A stretch of 58,166 nt of DNA from the NCBI GenBank assembly GCA_903932535.1, contig CAIZGR010000607.1, positions 1 to 58,166 of the forward strand. The letters are read 5' to 3'. The notes under the pieces were generated by a model. It had not been told where the DNA came from. It was given only the letters and a program-made list of their open reading frames with translations, and did not search any database. The position numbers were made by a program, and so were the translations under genes. How positions within the stretch are numbered: the stretch's first letter is position 1; each line of letters starts with the position of its first letter. This stretch comes from an uncultured Hyphomicrobiales bacterium (lineage in GTDB: Bacteria; Pseudomonadota; Alphaproteobacteria; Rhizobiales; Beijerinckiaceae). Positions 17,901 through 25,916 of this stretch are shown one piece after another.

Positions 17901-20900
17901 CGCAAGGACATGTACGACATTGCCGAAGTCCCTTGGGAGAAGTCAGATGGCCGGAAGTCTCGTAAGCCCCATCCTTGGGACGTCGAAATTGCACAATCTG
18001 CCGCCCGCGAAGCTGTTGGCGATGGCGCGGCGACTGTCGGAGCTGGCGTCGAAGGAAACCCGCCCGGAGCGAAAGGCGAAGCTGCTGGCGGACGCGCGGA
18101 ACCTGCAAGTGCTGGCGAAAATCCGGCATCACAAGGCAGTGGGGGACAGGGGGAAGGCGCGGGCGTAAAGCCACCTGTCAAGGAATCCTTGACGACTGAA
18201 CCTGGAGCGGAAGGCAAACCCCAAGGAGTCATCCCCGGCGCCGAAAAGATCACCGACGCCGCCCTTGCGCAGAAGAAGGCCGACGAAAAGCTGAAGCCGA
18301 AGAAGCCGCAGGCTGAAGGCGTCGGCGGGATGTTCGATGAAGCGCAGACCGCGCCACAGTTGTTCGACAAGCCAGCCAAGGCGCCCGAGCCGAAGTCCGA
18401 ACCTGTAAGCAAAGCTGATGAGTTGCCGGACTCCGCGCCTGCCATCACCAAGCACCCCCAACACGCCGAAGCCGTCGAAGCCCTCCGCGCCCTTGGCTGG
18501 AAGAAAGCCGAGGCGGAATCATTCTCCACCACAGCGAATGAGCAGCTCGGCCCCGGCGCGAAGATTGAGACCGTCATCAAGAAGGCGATCCAGAACCAGC
18601 GCCGCGCGTCGCGGGAGGACCGGCCCGCGCCGCCGCGTATGCCGTCTTACGAAAGCGCCCAACTCGCGCCGCCGTTCTACTCGACCGTTATGCGCGCGAT
18701 CGACAAGGCGAAGCAGACCAAAGCCTCCCCTGACCAATGGCTTGCCACGATCAAGAACACCCCCGGAACCAAGCCGGAAGAACTGGATTGGCTCGGCCTC
18801 GAACCGTGGCTGAAATCGCAGACCGGCGCCGTCACGCGCGAGCAGATCGCGGATTTCGTGCGGGCGAACAATATCCAGGTGCAGGAGGTTGAAAAGGGCG
18901 CTCTCTTTGGTCCAGAGCCGCAGAAGCTCGCCGCGCGCAAAGCGGAGATCGACGACAAGCTTGACAAAATCTCAAAGCGCGAAATCGCAGCGGGGCGGAT
19001 TCCAGCCGAAGCCAAAGACTGGAAGTCGCTTGCAGATGAGTGGTACAAAATCCAGCAATCGCTTGATGAGAAATCCGAAAGCCGCGCTCCTGCAAAATAC
19101 GCCTCCTACACCCTCCCCGGAGGCGAGAACTACCGCGAACTGCTGCTGACGCTGCCGGCGAAGGAAATGGACGTGACCGCGCGCGCGCAACAGATTGCCG
19201 ACGCGGAGAATGGACCGGGATCATGGGCGCGGATCGGCGGCGGAGGCCAGGCGCGGTATCTCAACGATGCGCGCCGCGAAGAACGCGCGGGCAATTACCG
19301 TTCCACCCATTGGGACGAACCCAACATCGTCGCCCACGTCCGCTTCGATGAGCGCACCGGGCCAAATGGCGAGCGTGTGTTGCATCTGGCTGAGGTCCAG
19401 AGCGATATGCATCAGGAGGGCCGGCATAAGGGATACGCGCTTCCAAAGAATGAAGTTGCTACGCTGGAGCGCCGCAGAGAAGAACTAATCGGCAAGGGCA
19501 GAGACGCGACCACGGAGGAAAAGCAAGAGTGGGCGGACATCATGAACCGCTTGCAAGCCAACAACAAGGCGGTCCCTTCGGCGCCCTTCAAAACCACATG
19601 GCCGGAACTCGCCCTCAAGCGCATGATCCGATATGCTGCTGAGAACGGCTTTGATCGGCTATCGTGGGATACTGGCGCGACCAGCGCCGACCGCTACGAC
19701 CTATCGAAGCATGTCCAGACGGTCCAGTGGTCGCCCGACACCGAAAGCCTGATGGCGTGGGATCACAAGAGCAACCTCGTTGTCAACAAGCTTGGCGTAA
19801 AGGAAGCCGACCTTCCCGACGCCATCGGTAAGGAAGCGGCTGAACGCCTGCTTGCCGCCGAAGCGAAGACGCAGGGGAGAAGCCCTGTTCGCTACCACAC
19901 ACTTGACGGCGCCGACCTCAAGATGGGCGGCGAAGGCATGACCGGGTTCTATGACCGGATGTTGCCCGCTACCGCCAACAAACTGGTGAAGAAGTTTGGC
20001 GCAAAGGTTGAGAATTCAACGGTACAGGCGGCGGAAAGCGGCGAGAATTCTGTGTTCCATGAAGCGCCCGACGCCCCTGCCCATTCCATCCAGATCACGC
20101 CGGCCCTGCGCAATGCCGCGCTCTATGAGGGCTTCCCCCTATTCCAGAAGCAGGCAGGGCAAAGCCCGATCTCGACCGCAAGCCCCAAGCGCCTCGCGGA
20201 CGTCAAAAAGCTTGTTGACGATATGGTGGCGCAAATCCTGCCGAAAGACGCGCTGAACTCTTCGGAAATCCACGATTTCATTGGCATGACGCCCGACGAG
20301 TTGCGCGCGGCTGGTCTCAACAGTAATGGAGCGCGGGGCGCGAACGGCGCCTTTGACGCCTACCGCCGCGTGATCGAGATTTCGCTTCAGGCCAAGAACC
20401 TGACGCGAACGATGGTCCATGAACTTTGGCACGCAACCCGCGTCCTTGGGTTAGCGACCGAGAAGGAGGATTTCGTCCTTCAGCGTTCCATCCCACGCTT
20501 CCGCAGGTTCCTCGAAAAGAACTTCCCGCAGCGCGATTGGTCGAAGGAACCTGACCACGAGATTGAGGCGTACACGGTTGACGCCTACGAGGCGATGAAG
20601 GAAGCCGGGATTGAGCCTGACCTTCATGTGGGCGCCAAGGGCATTTTCTCCCGGTTCTGGGACTGGCTGCGCAAACTGTGGGCGAAGGTGCGCGGCAAAG
20701 GCGAGCCGATCACGGCGGAGAGCATCTTCAAGGATTGGCGCGAGGGCGGCTTCCGTGACCGCGAGGAAGGCCCCTCGCAAGTTCCTGGCTGGGAGCCGGG
20801 ACTACGTATGCCGTCCATGCCGCCCGATGACAGCCACATTTTCACCGATACGTCGTTCACTGACCGGCTGAAGGAGCGCGCCGCCGCCGCGCGCGAAGAC

Positions 20901-23609
20901 CTCGCGCCCACGATAGAGGAAAATTTCCTCGACGTGTCGGCGCGCGTTCGGCGTTTAGTCGGACGGTTGAACGGAGAAGCCGGCCCGATCCCTGCCGCGC
21001 AAGACCCATATATCGCCAAGCGCCTTCTGCCGGGAAAGACCTCCGCTCGTCAGGCTGATTTCCAGAACGATCACGTTGACCCGATGTTGGACTTCGCCAA
21101 GGCCAATCGTTTGAGCCGGGTGGATATCGCGGATTTCCTCTATGCCCGGCATGCCCCAGAGCGCAACTTGGCCATCGAGCAGATGCGCCCGGGCGTGAAA
21201 GACGGTTCAGGCCGCACCGACGATCAGGCGCAGAGCGTGCTCGACCGCCTGTCCGCCGAGGGCAAGCTGCCGGCGCTGGAAAAGCTCGGGGGCATGGTCG
21301 ATGCGATGCGCGCCGAGACCATTTCGACGCTGGAAAATTCTGGCCTGCTGTCGAAGGCGCAGGCGCAGGCATGGCGCGACAAGTTCAAGCATTACGTTCC
21401 GCTCAAGGGGTTCGACTCCATCGCGGAGGCGCTCGACCACGCCGATGGTCGCGCCTTTGGGTTCGGAAAAAAACTTTCGGTGCGCGGCCCGGAGAGTAAG
21501 AAGACTTTCGGGCGCCGGTCGATCTCTGGTGATCCCTTCGCCAACATCATCACGGACGGGTTCAAAGCGATCGAGCGCGCCGAGCGCAATGAGGCGGGCA
21601 AGGTCGCGTGGCGGCTGTTCAAGGGCCTGCCGCCCGAGCTTCTCGATGGGCTGGTGAAGCTCGACAAGGGCGACACCGTTCGCGCGCTGGACGAAAAGAC
21701 CGGCCTCATGGTGCTTAAGGAAAAGCGCCCGGAGGCGTCGCCTGAAAACCTCCTGTCGATCAAGATCGGCGGCAAGAGCCACCACATGAACTTTGCCGAC
21801 AAGAAACTGGCGGAGGCGTTCAATCGACTCGACGGCGATCAGCTGGTTGCGGCGTTGCGCCCGATTGGCGCTCTCATCAATCTCTACAAGAGCGCGTGGA
21901 CCCACAATAACCCAGAATTCATGTTGCGACATTTTGGCATCCGCTATCCGATGGAAGGGTTTTTCAACGCAGGCGAATATGGCGCCGGCGCGATGAAACG
22001 CTCGTTCAAATCCTATCCCGGCGGCAAGATGATGCGAGCGGTCCTCGAAGCCAAGGATTTCACCACAGCGCAGCGCCGGGCGATTGACGCCAAGGTAGCG
22101 GCCGGCACCGCGAACGAAACTGAAAAGCTGCAAAATTATTACCACCGCGCGCGCGCCGTCGGCATGCTGATGGATTTCCACGCATGGTCGGACATGGAAG
22201 GCACCAAGCAGACGATTGACCGGGCGCTGGCTCGCTTTCAGGGCAACCCGCTCAAGACGGCCCTCGCTCTCGCGCGCGGCGCGCACCAGGCGACCGATCG
22301 TTTCACTTCGGCCATGGACAACGCCCAGCGTCTCGGCTTCTTCATCGAAGCCGTCGAGCATGGCAAGAGCGACGAGGAAGCCGCGTTCATCGCCCGAAAC
22401 GCCACGGTCGATTTTTCATTGCGCGGGAAATATTCGCGCTACCTCAATCTGATGTGGCCGTTCGCCAACACCGGCTTGCAAACGGCGTCAAATGTCTATC
22501 GGAAGCAAGGCCGCTCTGCCGCGTTCAGAAAGGTGCTGGGCGGCATCGTCTCGTTTGCCGCCGCGCTGACGCTGTTCAATTATATGTTCGGCGGCAAAGA
22601 CAAGGACGGCAAGGCGTTCATCGAGAAGGTGGGCGAATGGCAACGCCGGCTGAACGCGGTCTTCATGATCCCTGGCACGGATGACTCGACCGGCGCCCCG
22701 CTGCATCTCGACCTCGCGCTGCCGTACACACATGCGCCTTTCTTTGCTCTCGGCGCGGGCATGATGAAGCTCGCGCTCAGCATGAGTGACCGGGTGCGGG
22801 GGGAGAAGGGCGCGACGGTTGGCGAACCTCCAGGCAAGATTCTTGGCGAGATCATGCAGGCCGCGTTCGAAGGTTTCGTTCCGGTAGGGCAAGAAAATTC
22901 CATTGGAATGTTGGCTGTTCCTGAAATCACCCGCCCGCTCATGCACGTCTACGCCAACAAAAACTTCTTCGGCGGCCCGATCCATACTCCCTATCCCGTC
23001 AAAGGCCTGTCGGCGGCCTCGCAGGGATTCCGCAACACGTCGCCATTCTGGAAAGGCCTTGCGCAAGGCATCAACTCGGCGACCGGCGGCAACGAATACG
23101 AATCTGGCTTCATCGACCATTACCCGGAGGATTACCGCGAAGTCCTTGGCCAGATTTCATCCTCGATGGAGCGGTTCGGCGGCAACGTCATGGCGACCGG
23201 GAAATCTCTCGCCAAAGGCGAGAAACCCGAAATCGGGCATATCCCGTTCTCACGCGTGTTCCTCAATGGCGGCCGGGCGGATTACGACAAGTCCGACCGG
23301 CAGACCTATTTCGAAATGCAGCGCGAGATCAGCGCCGTGGCCGCGTCGATGAAGAAGGCCGTTGAGGCCAGAGACCCGAGCGCAATCTCTGAAATCCAGC
23401 AGCGCCACGGTCCCGAAATCCAGGCCGAGGATATCTTCAAGGCGTCGGAGACCAAGCGCAAAGAACTGTCGGCCAAAATCCGCGCTGTGGATAAGTCGTC
23501 GCTGCCGAGCGACCAGAAAGACAAGCTCGTAAAACAATATCAGGATTATCAGACTCGCGTGGAATATGACGCCGTGAACCGCGCGCGCAAGATTCTGGAG
23601 CACCAATGA
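14922..23609 (+). CDS. Giant polyvalent internal virion protein (J domain, zincin-like, LPD38-like)
   Basis: A 2895-residue protein, likely ejected with DNA or acting in the cell at infection. In order: two copies of an ISTLPxGF repeat (residues 1-60); a Gly/Ala-rich hydrophobic stretch (~290-430) that may enter membranes; a J domain (~437-495) with HPD at 467-469, able to recruit Hsp70; disordered linkers; a large polyvalent domain (~1390-1735) with GGENYRELLLTLP and HVRFDERT; an HELWH zinc-peptidase-like motif (1833-1837); and a C-terminal ~900 residues resembling LPD38 (NNPEFMLRH; NLMWPFANTGLQTASNVYR). No RNA polymerase motifs were seen, so it is not an N4-type virion polymerase. Codon use is atypical at 16745-16918 and 17947-18168, where other frames look coding. 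Confidence 0.82.
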   Translation: MTEDISTLPRGFVPVSAEDAAGWAQLPATPPAPPARPANLAPAATPKTISTLPDGFIPVSHEEAAGWGALPDNLSPPARPPQAELGLLNSQHRDETAAALKAAILGGGVVQFGDKFYAPGNPTPLGSVPSMTAEQGAAEKAARVADAQQKIEAASDPAKINQFMTPQEIAAQGEYAFDVPAETLKARQDAAVKAATADLAAIQQAAIPQQNQSTDLTNRALKGAGGAALDVAKPFGQAAAAFGAPGLQDRLQQEERALPPTDAIRDKDMSARVAAAGGGAAPYLALGAFGAGMRTMAIAGGLANAGGQVEAAQQADAAPPAQIAAGAGGFLVGMAQAAPVARLFQRALGPTGANALFNIGRQAAQGAAEFSAIQGAATLANNVIAKGLYDGDRDLMAGVRESAETAAFVGGLLGLGGAAFNHQTEAGRQKIAAAAEKFKWAETLDVSANASPEEVRAAYYKAAKAAHPDNGGSTEAMQAVNAAYEIYKAGQAKPQQAAQAKPNETAPSTDTAQQTAQIEPPGSRTFARGPSEAVSAAPPPTASPTPPAETAPARAAAPAGKAAEDAILRQVYDQDTIDSMSDGERAAELAAAKRAGVTAPATQPKGEPWSQSPPSTSLPSPSSSSPPSEPASLASSGRPGTSLEASTPSGSSTPISSSPPPSTTTEAPAPTALDTGKNAPETQATLDAQVKQLTSGQRKVMMFPRGTTPPERPIGVGMVQTARGEFWYDPDQIDSEDIKKASADGKENELLGLGPYSKPEIDARVAQGEKPVAVVERDQDGTELRTAYGTEQTAPEQIKAMEADKAPGATIAPEPVQQTIDDRAKKPAKPRPPQSMIAALRAAGGIRDQGGELKARDFHKRFPGLVNNRSGMNHDDARKFVAQRGYLGEPEHAVANTTVADYLNALDQHPRYSHFDLGRVAHMEHGKIIADERARALDDATQAILDDAGIGAQHFDTATLARAAELHVEHDVPIEHAFERAAIQSIESEPTAVRKDMYDIAEVPWEKSDGRKSRKPHPWDVEIAQSAAREAVGDGAATVGAGVEGNPPGAKGEAAGGRAEPASAGENPASQGSGGQGEGAGVKPPVKESLTTEPGAEGKPQGVIPGAEKITDAALAQKKADEKLKPKKPQAEGVGGMFDEAQTAPQLFDKPAKAPEPKSEPVSKADELPDSAPAITKHPQHAEAVEALRALGWKKAEAESFSTTANEQLGPGAKIETVIKKAIQNQRRASREDRPAPPRMPSYESAQLAPPFYSTVMRAIDKAKQTKASPDQWLATIKNTPGTKPEELDWLGLEPWLKSQTGAVTREQIADFVRANNIQVQEVEKGALFGPEPQKLAARKAEIDDKLDKISKREIAAGRIPAEAKDWKSLADEWYKIQQSLDEKSESRAPAKYASYTLPGGENYRELLLTLPAKEMDVTARAQQIADAENGPGSWARIGGGGQARYLNDARREERAGNYRSTHWDEPNIVAHVRFDERTGPNGERVLHLAEVQSDMHQEGRHKGYALPKNEVATLERRREELIGKGRDATTEEKQEWADIMNRLQANNKAVPSAPFKTTWPELALKRMIRYAAENGFDRLSWDTGATSADRYDLSKHVQTVQWSPDTESLMAWDHKSNLVVNKLGVKEADLPDAIGKEAAERLLAAEAKTQGRSPVRYHTLDGADLKMGGEGMTGFYDRMLPATANKLVKKFGAKVENSTVQAAESGENSVFHEAPDAPAHSIQITPALRNAALYEGFPLFQKQAGQSPISTASPKRLADVKKLVDDMVAQILPKDALNSSEIHDFIGMTPDELRAAGLNSNGARGANGAFDAYRRVIEISLQAKNLTRTMVHELWHATRVLGLATEKEDFVLQRSIPRFRRFLEKNFPQRDWSKEPDHEIEAYTVDAYEAMKEAGIEPDLHVGAKGIFSRFWDWLRKLWAKVRGKGEPITAESIFKDWREGGFRDREEGPSQVPGWEPGLRMPSMPPDDSHIFTDTSFTDRLKERAAAAREDLAPTIEENFLDVSARVRRLVGRLNGEAGPIPAAQDPYIAKRLLPGKTSARQADFQNDHVDPMLDFAKANRLSRVDIADFLYARHAPERNLAIEQMRPGVKDGSGRTDDQAQSVLDRLSAEGKLPALEKLGGMVDAMRAETISTLENSGLLSKAQAQAWRDKFKHYVPLKGFDSIAEALDHADGRAFGFGKKLSVRGPESKKTFGRRSISGDPFANIITDGFKAIERAERNEAGKVAWRLFKGLPPELLDGLVKLDKGDTVRALDEKTGLMVLKEKRPEASPENLLSIKIGGKSHHMNFADKKLAEAFNRLDGDQLVAALRPIGALINLYKSAWTHNNPEFMLRHFGIRYPMEGFFNAGEYGAGAMKRSFKSYPGGKMMRAVLEAKDFTTAQRRAIDAKVAAGTANETEKLQNYYHRARAVGMLMDFHAWSDMEGTKQTIDRALARFQGNPLKTALALARGAHQATDRFTSAMDNAQRLGFFIEAVEHGKSDEEAAFIARNATVDFSLRGKYSRYLNLMWPFANTGLQTASNVYRKQGRSAAFRKVLGGIVSFAAALTLFNYMFGGKDKDGKAFIEKVGEWQRRLNAVFMIPGTDDSTGAPLHLDLALPYTHAPFFALGAGMMKLALSMSDRVRGEKGATVGEPPGKILGEIMQAAFEGFVPVGQENSIGMLAVPEITRPLMHVYANKNFFGGPIHTPYPVKGLSAASQGFRNTSPFWKGLAQGINSATGGNEYESGFIDHYPEDYREVLGQISSSMERFGGNVMATGKSLAKGEKPEIGHIPFSRVFLNGGRADYDKSDRQTYFEMQREISAVAASMKKAVEARDPSAISEIQQRHGPEIQAEDIFKASETKRKELSAKIRAVDKSSLPSDQKDKLVKQYQDYQTRVEYDAVNRARKILEHQ
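16745..16918 (+). CDS. Nested small membrane protein (overprinted gene candidate)
   Basis: A 57-residue ORF in the +2 frame inside the giant gene, preceded by AAAGGTG four bases before ATG. It encodes a short polar start, one strong transmembrane segment (VYIVAVSLFVIATIGASFV) and a polar His/Gln/Pro tail. Almost every codon ends in C or G, matching real genes here, whereas the giant frame over the same bases is an unusual Ser/Pro run using TCT, TCA and CCA. The nested frame is therefore probably translated. Role unknown; a holin, pinholin or spanin-like protein is possible. Confidence 0.5.
   Translation: MVAKPPVYIVAVSLFVIATIGASFVGFFWQAGNQLGGFYAIRFINTHLQQPAPEHHD
17947..18168 (+). CDS. Nested helical basic protein (overprinted gene candidate)
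   Basis: A 73-residue ORF in a third frame inside the giant gene. GGGAGA (17935-17940) is six bases before ATG. The protein is basic and helical (PPAKLLAMARRLSELASKE, then RKAKLLADARNLQVL) and ends in TAA. Third positions are mostly G or C in this frame, while the giant frame here is Gly/Ala low complexity with many T and A third bases. A short DNA- or RNA-binding protein is plausible; no family was recognised. Confidence 0.5.
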   Translation: MAGSLVSPILGTSKLHNLPPAKLLAMARRLSELASKETRPERKAKLLADARNLQVLAKIRHHKAVGDRGKARA

Positions 23610-24082
23610 ACAGGAACAAGGAACTTATTCTCAAAATCGTTCTTGGCTGGGAAATCGGCCCAGGGCGCGATCACGCGAATACGGATAAGAAGGGCGACAA
23701 GCGCACCCGAGACGGCGTGACGCAACCCGCCTATGACCACTGGCGCCGGTCGCGGAAACTCCCGCTTCAGGACGTGTTCAAGATGCTCGACGCCGAGCGC
23801 GACGCGATCTATTCGGACAATTATTGGGTTCCTGTCGGCGGCCCTGTGCTTCCGTCCGGCGTCGATCTGATCGCTTTCGACTGCATCGTGAACGGCTCCC
23901 GCATTCTGAAGTGGCTGGCCGATAGTGCGCACCTCGCGCCGGCGCCGCGCATCCAGTACATCCACGCGCAACGTCTCGGATATTGGAGGCATTGCCCGCA
24001 ATGGATCGCCGCCGGAGCCGGCTGGCTCAACCGAGAAAAGGACATCCTGAAAAAAGCCCTGCTTCTCGCTGGAGGCAGTTGA
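23606..24082 (+). CDS. Endolysin, glycoside hydrolase family 108-like
   Basis: A 158-residue peptidoglycan hydrolase. The family pattern is seen: Glu16 in GWEIGPGRDHANT at the catalytic position, GVTQPAYDHWRR, then AERDAIYSDNYWVP and LPSGVDLIAFDCIVN. It starts in an ATGA overlap with the giant gene and heads the lysis cassette. There is no signal peptide, so export needs a holin. The N-terminus is slightly divergent (GWEIG in place of the more usual EGG), but the core is intact. Confidence 0.82.
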   Translation: MNRNKELILKIVLGWEIGPGRDHANTDKKGDKRTRDGVTQPAYDHWRRSRKLPLQDVFKMLDAERDAIYSDNYWVPVGGPVLPSGVDLIAFDCIVNGSRILKWLADSAHLAPAPRIQYIHAQRLGYWRHCPQWIAAGAGWLNREKDILKKALLLAGGS

Positions 24083-24123
24083 CACACGAATCGCGTATAT
24101 TTCCTCCGTTCTCATTGGGACAC

Positions 24124-24363
24124 ATGACCATGGATGACAGGACAATCCCTTCTTTGGCGGCGCTCGCCAAAAATGCTTTGATCGCCGGCCACGCGCCCGG
24201 CGATGTTTTTGACCTGGTGGGCGAGCTTTTCAATCTCGTCGCGCCGAAGCCTGCCGACGCCCCGCCGATTGCGGCGCCGCAGGTTTCTACCGCCACACTC
24301 ACGTCGCGGCTGAACGCGGCGGCGACGCAGCCTCCCTTCGTCGGTGCAACCCCCGCAGGTTGA
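24124..24363 (+). CDS. Small hypothetical protein in lysis cassette
   Basis: A 79-residue protein from ATG 24124, or ATG 24130 with better spacing to GGGA. It has an amphipathic helix (SLAALAKNALIAGHAPGDVFDLVGELFNLV) and a Pro/Ala-rich tail. It lies between endolysin and holin candidate and may help lysis or be a virion accessory. No family recognised. Confidence 0.5.
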   Translation: MTMDDRTIPSLAALAKNALIAGHAPGDVFDLVGELFNLVAPKPADAPPIAAPQVSTATLTSRLNAAATQPPFVGATPAG

Positions 24364-24386
24364 CCGGCATAACCAAGGACACCATC

Positions 24387-24596
24387 ATGCTTGACCTCTG
24401 GACCACCATTGACCCGATCTGGACCGCCGCGCAGCCGATCCTCCATGGGACACTCACCGCAGCGACCTTTGTTGGTTTCGTTTCCGCAGCCGCTGCCGCG
24501 CTGCCCAAGGCCACCAGCCCCGGCGTGTACGGCCTCGTTCGCGCCGTGATCGACGCGATCGCGTTCAATTTCGGCAACGCCAAGAACGCGAAATGA
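24387..24596 (+). CDS. Holin candidate
   Basis: A 69-residue hydrophobic protein; AAGGA (24375-24379) selects ATG 24387. One or two membrane stretches are visible (TLTAATFVGFVSAAAAAL and VYGLVRAVIDAIAF), ending with a short Lys-containing tail (GNAKNAK). Size, topology and place two genes after the endolysin suit a holin that opens the inner membrane. No holin family signature was recognised, so this is by topology and context. Confidence 0.5.
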   Translation: MLDLWTTIDPIWTAAQPILHGTLTAATFVGFVSAAAAALPKATSPGVYGLVRAVIDAIAFNFGNAKNAK

Positions 24597-24928
24597 CCAA
24601 GTTCCCTGACCTATCGGGGCCTCTCGCCGTGGACACAGCCGCGGCGAAAGCTCTCGTCAACCTGTTCGAGGACATCGCCAAGCACAAGGCGTCGATCTCG
24701 GAAGCGATTGCGGCGGGCGTGAAGACGGCGGAAGCCGTCGCGCAGTATGTCCCAGCGGCGGCTCAAATCCTGACGGTCCTTGAGGCCGCGCAGGCGCTCG
24801 ACGCCGTGTACGAAATGCTGCCGGCCAACTGGCAGTTCATCAAGGTTCACCATGGGCCGCTGAAACCCGTTTTCGGCGGTCCTGACATGCCGGAAACCAT
24901 CTTCGGCCATCAAATCATCAAGGAGTGA
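24593..24928 (+). CDS. Hypothetical protein in lysis cassette
   Basis: A 111-residue protein coupled by ATGA to the holin candidate. It is mostly helical and Ala-rich (residues 15-80), with a conserved-looking C-terminus (ANWQFIKVHHGPLKPVFGG). No membrane segment is long enough to be certain. Function unknown. Confidence 0.55.
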   Translation: MTKFPDLSGPLAVDTAAAKALVNLFEDIAKHKASISEAIAAGVKTAEAVAQYVPAAAQILTVLEAAQALDAVYEMLPANWQFIKVHHGPLKPVFGGPDMPETIFGHQIIKE

Positions 24929-24932
24929 CCGC

Positions 24933-25331
24933 ATGCCGTTCAAGCCACCCATCGTCGCTCTGGCGCTCGCTGCATCCCTCGCCGGATGCGCGCAGGTCAC
25001 CAGCGGCATCAACTCGCTCACTGCCGCCCTTGGCTCCCCCAATGCCACCCAGGCGGCGGCAAACCTTCGGGCGGGCGCGATCGCTTTCGTGTGCAATATT
25101 TCCTCCATCGCCAAGCTGGCGGCGGTTGTCGAAACTGGAATTGCTCAAGGCAATGTCGCCACCATCGACCCCAAGTCGGGGCTGGCTCAGGTCTACGACA
25201 TCACCAACACCGTTATCGTGACGTCGACGGCGGTTTGTGGTGCGCTCCAGGGTTCCGTTGGCGCCCAAGCCTCAATCACGGCGATCTCTGGCGGCGTGGC
25301 GACGGCGGTTCCTGTCGGAGCTACCAAGTGA
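24933..25331 (+). CDS. Lipoprotein in lysis cassette (o-spanin-like by position)
   Basis: A 132-residue protein with a lipoprotein signal peptide: positive start, hydrophobic core and lipobox LAGC with the modified Cys near residue 20. The mature part is Ala/Thr/Ser/Val-rich. An outer-membrane lipoprotein next to a membrane coiled-coil protein suggests a spanin pair, although outer spanins are usually shorter. AAGGAG precedes ATG 24933 by about 7 bases. Confidence 0.6.
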   Translation: MPFKPPIVALALAASLAGCAQVTSGINSLTAALGSPNATQAAANLRAGAIAFVCNISSIAKLAAVVETGIAQGNVATIDPKSGLAQVYDITNTVIVTSTAVCGALQGSVGAQASITAISGGVATAVPVGATK

Positions 25332-25335
25332 AACG

Positions 25336-25363
25336 CGGCGCCGGGGCGAAAGTTCCGGCGCCG
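25336..25363 (+). terminator. Strong GC hairpin without T-run
   Basis: CGGCGCCGG (25336-25344) and CCGGCGCCG (25355-25363) form a perfect 9-bp stem with a 10-base loop just after the lipoprotein gene. No T-tract follows, so it may protect mRNA ends or attenuate transcription. Confidence 0.4.
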
Positions 25364-25448
25364 TCCAATAGAAGCCGAGGCGCCACCCTCTCGCCCCTGC
25401 CTCACGCAAAAAGCAACAGCGCCCAATGGTGGCGCGTGAGGGGACCAC

Positions 25449-25916
25449 ATGGCCGACGCGCCGACAACATTTTCATTAACCCAATTGGCGGCCACAGCGG
25501 CGGCGACACTCATTACTGGCGGAGCCCTCACCGAAGGGCTGAAGCGCCTTTTCGGCTGGCGCAAGGAGCGCGCCGAGGTCGCGCTGCTCACCGCGCAGGC
25601 CCATCAGGCCGAGTCGCAGATTATCGGGCCGGAAGAACGCACGCTCAAGATGCTCATGGACTCGCTGGAGGCGATGCAGAAGAATTCCAAAGAGCGCGAG
25701 GAAGCCGCGATTGAGCGCGAGCGCCACGCCGAGACGCGCGAGGCGCTGTTGCGAGCGCAGATCAAGGATCTGGAAACGAAGATAGACGAACTGTCGGTGA
25801 AGCTGGAGGACGAGCAGGCCGAACGCCAGAAACTTCAGCGCATGTTCACGGAAGCCTGCTATTCCTGCAAGGTGTGGCGCGGCGCGCCGGGCGTCGAGAG
25901 CCTTATCACGGCCTGA
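25449..25916 (+). CDS. N-terminal membrane, long coiled-coil protein (i-spanin-like)
   Basis: A 155-residue protein: a weakly hydrophobic segment (LTQLAATAAATLITGGALTEGL, residues 10-32), then a charged coiled coil (residues 55-138, rich in Glu, Lys, Arg and Leu heptads) and a C-terminal Cys pair (CYSCK). This matches inner-membrane spanins that span the periplasm and fuse membranes at lysis. Last (+) gene of the late block; its 3' end overlaps the convergent HNH gene by 11 bases. Confidence 0.55.
   Translation: MADAPTTFSLTQLAATAAATLITGGALTEGLKRLFGWRKERAEVALLTAQAHQAESQIIGPEERTLKMLMDSLEAMQKNSKEREEAAIERERHAETREALLRAQIKDLETKIDELSVKLEDEQAERQKLQRMFTEACYSCKVWRGAPGVESLITA

Noticed and set aside
14017..18580. 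Several minus-strand ORFs of 300 codons or more opposite the Ala/Pro-rich and giant virion genes
   Set aside because: They are antisense shadows with Gly/Arg/Ala-rich low complexity, contradicting transcription direction and lacking any motif.
14922..23609. Giant protein as an N4-type virion RNA polymerase
   Set aside because: No single-subunit polymerase motifs were seen; the J-domain, HELWH and LPD38-like features point to a polyvalent ejection protein.
24079..24107. TTGACA upstream of the second lysis gene as a promoter
   Set aside because: The only TATA-like hexamer is 11 bases away and the position at 17 bases reads TCCTCC, so no valid -10.
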